This document shows, piece after piece, positions 57,009 through 64,000 of a DNA stretch of 64,000 nucleotides (positions are counted from its first letter, which is position 1; each line of letters opens with the position of its first letter). Under the pieces are notes generated by a model. That model made no database searches and was not told where the DNA came from. It worked only from the letters and a program-made list of their open reading frames with translations. A program made the position numbers and the translations under genes. Source of the DNA: Lasiosphaeris hirsuta (Eukaryota; Ascomycota; Sordariomycetes; Sordariales; Lasiosphaeriaceae); NCBI GenBank assembly GCA_030549175.1, contig JAUKUA010000002.1:4092001-4156000 (forward strand), read 5' to 3'.

Positions 57009-58767
57009 ATGGACCACTTTCCTCGCTTTAGGCGCAAGAAGGATGTGCCCGCGCCGACAATCATAACCCCCGGCACCGGCACCAACATTACGGGCAAAAC
57101 GACGCCGCCCCCCGGTGATCTTCATCCTGTCGCCCCCGTGCGCCCAGCACAGAAACTGAGCCCTTTCAGGGTCTTCCACCGCTCAGTGGGCAAGCGGGCT
57201 CGCGACTCTCCGCCGGCCTCGTTGCCACACTCGCCGGCAGCCGCCGCTACCATAGCGCCCGACGGTATCGCTGACCGTCCCGTCTCCCCGTTGTCGCTGA
57301 AGACACCTTCCAAGATCCCTGCCTTCCTGGATCTGAGCGTGCAGGGTGAGTCTTCTTATGTTAATTATCATGCAGCTGGCCAGATGGCCGCTCCTTCTTG
57401 TGTACTAGAGGACTAACCATGCCCAAACCAACGCTTCAGAGATCGAAAACAAGTTCGCCGACCTGGTTTGGCTTGAGCGAGATCGTGTTTCGCAGTCGGT
57501 CGTCAACCCTTCGCCCGATTTCCGCTGGGCGCGCGTATCCGGACCGTACCTCAAGACACTCGATCGCTACATGAACATCCAACCATGGCATAACAATCGC
57601 ATAAAGCTACGAGTTCCTGAGGGAAAAATTGACTACATCAATGCCTCGCCCATCGTGCTTACGCCGTCACCACGCCCAGCGACCGATTCCCGTCCTGGCC
57701 AACCTAGAGAGCCTGATCGTTACATCGCTATGCAAGGTCCCAAGGCATCGTCGATTGACCACGTGTGGCGCATGGTTGTCGAGCAACTTGAGAGCCCTAG
57801 CGTGATTGTCATGTTGACCGAGACACATGAGGGACCTATGGAGAAATGCGCACCATACTTCCCTCGTTCTAAGGAGGATTCCCCGCTGGAGATCAACAAA
57901 CGCGACGAGTTTGGCGATGGCTTCCGGGCTACTGTTCGATGCGAAGGCCTTGAGGAGACACCAGCAGGCGCTGCAATCGAGCTGCGTAAGATGGTTATCC
58001 AAGTACACTCACGCGCTCGCTCCCGGGTGGCAGAGAACGAGGGCAGTATCCCGGGTGGACGAAACAGCAGCGCATCAACCCCTGTCGAGGTCGATGCCAT
58101 TGAGAAGGCTCATCACGACTTCGACGTTGAGATGAAATCCCCAGGCGGGATCGTATCTGGACCCACTAGCCAGCCCCCTCTGTCCAACGGCTCCACCAGC
58201 ACAACCTCTCTGATAGAGGAGCAAGGGGATCCTATCATCTTGGAGGAACGTATTGTCTGGCACTTTTTGTACAAAAAGTGGCCTGATTTTGGTGTGCCCG
58301 CACTCGCTGATCTCGAGAGCTTCTTCACGCTCATGAGACTCTCGCGTGGGAAGAATGCAAGCCCGAATAACCCGCGCATCGTGCACTGCAGTGCAGGAGT
58401 GGGCCGGAGCGGTACATTTATCGCCCTCGAGCATCTAATCCGTGAGCTTGATGCTGGTGTGTTGGAACACTATGACGAGCGGATGGCGACGCCGGCCCGG
58501 GGAAGCTTGGAAGGCCCCGGCGGGAGCGTGACTACTTCGCCAATATCGGCATCCATCGTAGAGGAGGAGGGCGAAGATTTAATCTACTCAACGGTCAACC
58601 AGCTGCGGGAGCAGCGGCGGACCATGGTTCAGGCCGAGAGTCAGTACATCTTCATCTACCAGGTGCTCAGGAAGCTGTGGCAGGACAAGTACGGCCAAGG
58701 AAGCGAAGCTGCCGGCGAGCCGGCTGCGAAGAGATTAGAGGTCGACCCTTTTGTGGAGGGATCATAG
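57009..58767 (+). CDS. Classical protein tyrosine phosphatase (Ptp1/Pyp1 type)
   Basis: Cysteine-dependent tyrosine phosphatase; fungal relatives (yeast Ptp1/Ptp2/Ptp3, fission yeast Pyp1) often dampen stress MAP kinases. Exons 57009-57345 and 57440-58767 give 1665 nt, 554 aa. The N-terminal ~105 residues are basic, Pro/Ser-rich and probably disordered. The catalytic domain has LDRYMNIQPWHNNRIKL (the pTyr-recognition region), DYINASPI, DRYIAMQGP, WPDFGVP with general acid Asp395, the P-loop VHCSAGVGRSGTF with nucleophile Cys429, and the Q-loop LREQRRTMVQAESQY. An insertion of about 80 residues rich in Ser/Thr/Gly sits between the central sheet and the WPD loop, and a smaller one after the P-loop. 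The ATG at 57009 (AAAGATGG) is the first in frame. Confidence 0.93.
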
Positions 58768-60217
58768 GTGTATATCCGAGCCTCGGAGGATGCTCGATGC
58801 AGTTGAGGTGGAAAAGAGGTCCAGAGAGGCACTACACGCATATATACAGCCTTGGCATACATGTGGGTTTAGGGATATGGCTCTGGCATTGCGTTTTTCT
58901 GGCGTTTGCCTTTTCTCTTCGTTTCAGTCTTCTTCTCCTCTTACTGCATATCTGTTTAGCCTCTTGGCCAGCCTCAGGAGTATGGATTTGTGAAGGGGGG
59001 GGGAAGGGGGGTTGATATGCGGTTCTGAAGGGAGAGGGGGCTTGTGGAAACAAGATCGTTGAGTCCGATACTGGATGCGGTTAGTTTAGATACCCGATTG
59101 CTAGTTTATTCTCTTCTTGTTGGTTTTAATTTTGTCTCTTTGTGCTCTGCATATCAAGGGCGTTTATCAGGTCACCTAGGGGGTCAGCATGGCGGATGGT
59201 TGGGGGGATGGCAGAAAAGATCACGGGAGCATAATTCGGCTTTCTTTGTTAAGCCACTTATTTGAGTTTCTTTCGCATGTCTTCTTCCACGTTGTGTTTA
59301 AAACCGTATTTCTGCATTGGCTCGCCCGGTGGATAGGTTAGGAGGAGGGCAACTCTAGCCTACTCCCATGTAACCGATAGTGGTCCCAGGTCAGACGCAG
59401 ACTTATCGCGTAGTGTACCATTGATTGTATTACCTATCTACCCACTCTCCCACTGCAGCATTTGGCACGTTCATTCGTCTACGGTCTAGCCAGGGGTGAT
59501 AGGCCACAATCCCACCAGTTCAACATCATTGCTTGTTTTTGCTACCACCTGCCCCATTCACCGTGCTGGTCCCCCTATCGCGCCGAATGGCTGGTTGGGC
59601 ACGGGCATGGTGGACACGTGTTGGTTGTGATATGGGACCAGTACTCTTTTACCCCGTTCGGCCTGGTGCTAGCACGCTCAGAGTGGTAGGGGGTCCCCCT
59701 TGGGAAGGATTCTTGTCGGGCCGCCAGATCTGCGGATGACGGGCCCGGGTTTGAAAGTCGACGCTACGCTACACCACGCTACGCCACGCGCCCCAATAAG
59801 CACGGTGGGAGGAAAGACGGTTCGCCTTGGTACCTATGGGGATGGGCCGCTGGGCGGTAGATGGGACGGATGGCTTCTTTCTATCCATTGTCTCAACCCT
59901 AATGCACACACTAAAGTAATCCCGGCATGAGTAGATGATGGGGGCTTCGTGGAATGAGAGGAGTGGTGCTAGCACCACCAAGTCCGGTTCCCGACGGCGC
60001 GCAGAGGCCGTGATCCCCTAGTTTTGCCTTGTGTCTTGGCGAGGAGACAGGCAGACACTTGTGTTCCTCTCACAGGCTAGTGCCGGAAGCTTTTCCTTGG
60101 GAGGGACTGGGTAGGGAACCTCGGCGACACAGGATGGGCAATCAAGGGTAAAAACGGCATCTCGTGTGACCGAGGTCTTTGACTCTTATGATGGGAATCC
60201 ATCTCCTGGCGGCGCTG

Positions 60218-60233
60218 GCGCGCGCGCGCGCGC
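60218..60233. repeat. (GC)8 dinucleotide tract
   Basis: Eight alternating GC units in noncoding sequence. Such alternating purine-pyrimidine runs can adopt Z-DNA in supercoiled DNA. Confidence 0.9.
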
Positions 60234-60424
60234 AAGCAGCAACCCGCACTGCTTATTCGGTCAGCCGTCTTGGCTCGTTAAGGGGGAGCTGTTGCGGATG
60301 GATGGACGGCGATGCGCCCGATCCCAACCCTGTTCGGACGTAGACAGACAGGCATTGGGGGCGACTGCAGATAGTAATCTTGCAACTTGCTACCGCCAAG
60401 ATAATAAACGGGCGTTGGGAACCG

Positions 60425-60448
60425 AAAAAAAAAAAAAAAAAAAAAAAA
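60425..60448. repeat. 24-nt poly(A) run
   Basis: Uninterrupted A24. It is not preceded by an obvious retroposed gene copy or LINE 3' end, so I do not read it as a retroposon tail. It is a likely length-variable site. Confidence 0.9.
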
Positions 60449-63400
60449 CTCTTCTAGAAGGCAAGATACCGGATGAAGACGAGACGGGAAAAACGCACTG
60501 ACGAGGTTCCTAGTGTAGTGCCGTTTAAGTTGCTAGCGCCATCGCGTCAAGCCGTGGTTTTGCCACGAGGGCCAATATACTTTCCTTACATGAACCCATC
60601 CATGGCCATCCTAGCAGGTGACTCTTGTATAGTGGGTATAGAGAGAGCTTGTATGGGAAATGAGTCTCTCCTGCCAACCCCAGGCCGAGGGGAAGAGAAC
60701 GTAGACATGTAACAAGGGGGTGTGAAAGGCAGGATGGGTTAGGGTGATGTCGGACCGTTGTGGCTAAAACCGTTGACTCTTCTGATACTGGGCGTAATTA
60801 GCTGGTCAACGCTAGTGCTCTCGCTGTCGCTGACAACGTAGTGGGGGGAGGCTACCAGAGGGCTGGTTTCGAAATTGGCCCTCTTCCATGATACTATTTT
60901 GCAAGGACGACGTTGCGGCCGAGAGCGAAATGCAAGACACCGAGGCGGCCGGTCTGCCTCGTGGGTAATACTGCCAGGTAATAAGGCCGGGGGCTAGAAT
61001 TAGGGCCGTTTTTGTATTTCCGCTGGACGGTGAACATCCCGTCAACCGCGTGGCTGCCATGTGCTCACGATTTAGACGGTATGCACACTTTGAACGGCGA
61101 CACGGGGCGACGGGGACCGGCCTGTGACTGCCACACAAAGGTAAGCCCCTGCGGCATCGAAAGCAATGAGGTTTGCTTCCCCGAGGTTCATCGAAAATGA
61201 ACCGGGGGCAACGAAGGCATTCGTTACTAAATGACTCGCATATCCCAGAGCTGGAATGAGAGGGAGCACCGTCGGTCGGATGTGGGACATCCTGATCGCC
61301 AAATCCCGGGGAGTCGGTCAGACTTTTTGTCGAGCAGCGCCAGGTCCCGTCCGTGCAGAGAGGGGCGCGGATCTTCCTAGCACGTCGCCAGTCCTGGCGC
61401 GGTGTCCTGGGGTGCCCCCCGGTGTGCCTGGGGTGGGCGTAAAACGCGCATTTCTTCCGCATCTTCGCACGTGGGTTGTCCAAGGTCCGCGGTGTTGCCA
61501 TTGACGCACAGCAGGCAGTCAGGTCGACCCTGGTAGTAATGCCTTTTTTGCCCTGCCCTTTCGATATCTTCTGCTGCCCGGCTCCGAGAACGGCTGCGGG
61601 CTCGGGCAACGAGGGTTACGGCCACGTCAAATGCGATGCTATCGCCGAAAACCGTGGTGTGCCATGTAGCACCGAGAGAGAATCCAAGGAGGCATCAATG
61701 AGAAAGTACGTAACGGTTGACCAAGTGGCGCACCTCGCGGGTGGGTGTTGAAGGGGGGGAGAGAGAATGTTGCGGGGTGCATATTTCGCCTGCAGCAGTC
61801 TCCTGCAGTCCCGCGCAGCAGCTGGAGGGCTGCCGTTGAAGGCTGGCGCTGAAGAAGTGTCTCTCTCCCGGGACGAGGCCCGGCTTGGGCCGCACCATGC
61901 CCGACTTATTCGATTCCCGCCAATAGCCTGCCTCGACCAACTCCAAACACCCCCCGCCTAATTTCGTGAGTGCTGGTTGAGACTGAGAGAGAGTCGCCGT
62001 GTCCCAACGCTCGGGCATGCACTCAATCAGAGAGATTAGCAGAGCTCTCGCAGGGCAACCAGCGCAACTAGAGAGGCCAGAAACCGAGTAAAGAAGTGGC
62101 CCGATGTCCTCTGTCCCGTGTGGGACTTCCTCAATGGAGCTGGGGTGACATTGCCCTCGTCTCAGGTTCCCCCCATGCCGACTCTGCTATGCGACAGGCC
62201 AACCCGCTCTGCCGCAGTCCGAGATCCCAAGCAAGCACCACAAGCTCCCCCTCACTCCTCCTCACCACCCCCCCCCCCTTGCTCCCATCATGGATTTGGA
62301 TCACGGTCGGGGGGGTCCAAATTTGGCAAAGCTGCACGAGCTGGCACCCACATCGGCTCTTCTCGAAGCATTCTTAAAGAGGACGCCATCAGCCCTGCTA
62401 ATTAGCGAATTCACACATTCCGCACCTGCTGCTCTGTCTTTAGTGTTTTGGCCCTGTATTACGTCCTGCGGTCTCTTTTCTCCAGATTGACGCAGCGCAC
62501 GCAGTAGCCGAACCCAATCCGCATCCTCGCACACCAGAGCCAGCTGGCACTCACGCCCATCGGGGGCTCAGGGGCTTCGGGCTTCGCGATCAACAAGGGG
62601 GAGACACAAACGTCGGCCAAGCGGGACTCGGACTCTGACAAAAACAAAGCAACGAAAAAATGGCACGCGACGTTCCGGTCCTGGGTTGACGAAGTCTTCG
62701 TCTGTCTAGCTGTTCCCCAAGCTTTGCATTCCACCCGGCGTGCCTCCAAAGCAACAGACGGCAGAGTTTCTCCTTCGCAGCTAGTCTTGCCGTCTCTACC
62801 CTCCAAACAGAGCTAGGGGTCGAACAGGGCCAAAGTCAAACAGGCCCATTCCCTGCCCAACAACATTGAACGAAAACAAACCGGCGGCAGCGAGGCCGAT
62901 TTCTGCCATCCCGACTACCGGCCTGGCTCTCCGAGGAGGAGTCGGCTCCAGAATTGGGACCAAGCCGCCGGGGCAGACACGGTTGCTTACGCGCTGCGAC
63001 CACCGACCACCGACCAGCAACCTTCTCTCACTCCGTATCTCCCGTCGCCTCCCAGGTCTTGTGTCCCGTGTCCCGCGTCCGGCACCCACGCAGTCACGAT
63101 TGGGACTGGGCTGCATCTTGGGACTGCTGCATCTGGCGCGGTCCGCAGGCCATCGTGGCCAATCGCGACGGAAGCCGGCGATCGATCGTGATCGTGGGCG
63201 ACAGCCTGAGAAGGCAGAGGACTTGAGGACTTGAAGACGAGTTTGATTTGATTCCGCGGCTTTCGCGGATCTCGGATAAGATAAACCACGATAAACCATG
63301 ACGTCGATTGTAAGTTGAACCCCCCGTTCCCGCCTGCCCCCCCCCCGTGCCTGCGCGCTGCAACGAGCTGCAACAATGAATGGCCAAGATGGTCTGGGCC

Positions 63401-63717
63401 AGCCCGTCAATCGGCCACTTGCTACTGCTTTTGCGCTGTGCGCTTTCCCCCATCCCGCGCCTTCACGCCTCACACGTCCCAGCAATGCAACCCAACGCAC
63501 TCACCGCCGTTGACCCCTCGTCGCTCCTCTCTCCCCTTTGGCTGCTTTTTCCTCAACCCCCCACGCTGGTTGCTGCTCCAGACCACTCCCAGCCCAGCGT
63601 CCTTTGAGCGCCCTCGGGGCTCCAATGGCTCCTACTCAGCGCTCGGCATCACCCAACAGTCGTGTGTTCCGGTTAGTCCGCGGCGCTACGATAGACTTTC
63701 AGTGCTGAAGTCAGCTC

Positions 63718-63752
63718 AGCCCAGCCCAGCCCAGCCCAGCCCGGCCCAGCCG
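63718..63752. repeat. (CAGCC)7 pentanucleotide repeat
   Basis: Seven CAGCC units with one A-to-G change in the sixth. It lies about 170 bp upstream of the possible start codon at 63925, so it could be part of a promoter or leader. Confidence 0.9.
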
Positions 63753-63924
63753 CTCTCCACGTGCTCGTGTTTCATTGATATTACCTATCTGAGATGGCCC
63801 TGGCGCGACTGCTCGCCGTCAGACTCAGTCATAGACACAAACACTCTTGCCGCTCTGCGCTTTCTCGTCCCTTTTGCCATTTTCTGCATCCGCCGCAACC
63901 TGGAAGTTGCTGGGCCCTGCGATT

Positions 63925-64000
63925 ATGGCTACCATATCTGAGCTCTTCCATCCCGTCGCTGGCCGTTATCATCGTCGCGCAACACCCCCTAAAGCGGCTC
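63925..64000 (+). CDS. Possible 5' end of a gene running off the window
   Basis: ATG with a favourable context (A at -3, G at +4) opens a frame (MATISELFHPVAGRYHRRAT) that stays open to the edge, only 25 codons. No family is recognisable. Support is the start context and the long gene-poor stretch before it, so this is a weak call. Confidence 0.25.
   Translation, partial: MATISELFHPVAGRYHRRATPPKAA

Larger units (their letters stand above)
58768..63924. other. 5.2 kb gene-free region
   Basis: No frame here looks like a real protein; the larger ones (60812-61609 minus, 62796-63500 minus, 63315-63941 plus) are Arg/Pro/Ser/Cys-rich and lack motifs. Simple-sequence tracts are frequent: (GC)8 at 60218-60233, A24 at 60425-60448, several C or G runs, and (CAGCC)7 at 63718-63752. 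It may be a long regulatory region or leader of a gene that starts near the right edge. Confidence 0.5.

Noticed and set aside
60425..60448. Poly(A) run read as the tail of a retroposed copy
   Set aside because: No recognisable gene or SINE body upstream and no evident target-site duplication.
60812..61609. 265-codon open frame on the minus strand
   Set aside because: Rich in Arg, Pro, Ser and Cys as expected of GC-rich noncoding DNA; no domain, no splice structure, and other long frames overlap it.
62796..63500. 234-codon open frame on the minus strand
   Set aside because: Same composition problem and no motif; two other frames of 119 and 129 codons overlap on the same strand.
63315..63941. 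208-codon open frame ending just before the right edge
   Set aside because: Spans the CAGCC repeat and low-complexity Pro/Ser sequence; no family resemblance.

Overview
The window looks like nuclear DNA of a filamentous ascomycete, most likely a Sordariomycete and plausibly Sordariales. The genes are widely spaced. Their introns are short (about 48-110 bp, GT-AG with two GC-AG), and the proteins are typical fungal housekeeping proteins. The kinase and the vacuolar protease read very much like the Neurospora versions as I remember them. I found no tRNA, rRNA, CRISPR array, phage or bacterial operon. I rebuilt each gene from reading frames plus splice sites and accepted it only when the spliced exons summed to a multiple of three.

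Layout, left to right: AUR1 inositol phosphorylceramide synthase (-), a 4.5 kb gene-free stretch, a Ca2+/calmodulin-dependent kinase (-), the 9-exon KRE33/NAT10 RNA acetyltransferase (-), a mitochondrial GGQ release-factor-like protein (-), a NAB3-like RRM protein (+), a LETM1-like mitochondrial protein (-), a RidA-family remnant (-), a ferric reductase (+), a VanZ-like membrane protein (-), SAGA subunit SPT7 (+), serine hydroxymethyltransferase (-), vacuolar aspartyl protease PEP4 (+), a large uncharacterised Q/H/P-rich protein (+), RMD1/MRX10-type DUF155 protein (-), TIP20/RINT1 (+), YMC1-type mitochondrial carrier (-), COG3 (-), FMP25 RCC1-repeat protein (+), a protein tyrosine phosphatase (+), and then 5 kb without a convincing gene before a possible start codon close to the right edge.

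Many genes serve the mitochondrion (Pth4-like, LETM1-like, RMD1-like, YMC1-like, FMP25-like) or ER/Golgi membrane traffic and lipids (AUR1, TIP20, COG3). Eukaryotic genes here are separate transcription units, so shared themes are suggestive only.

The most interesting non-gene signal is a family of short elements of about 220-280 bp with terminal inverted repeats. They share a TTTGTTTGTTAGCGCG-like core and occur in three diverged copies (22149-22417, 43388-43669, 45441-45661), with a fragment beside the third. They look like MITEs (non-autonomous DNA transposons). Two of them, in the same orientation, bracket the RMD1-like gene, and one lies upstream of the decayed RidA gene. I did not recognise the family.
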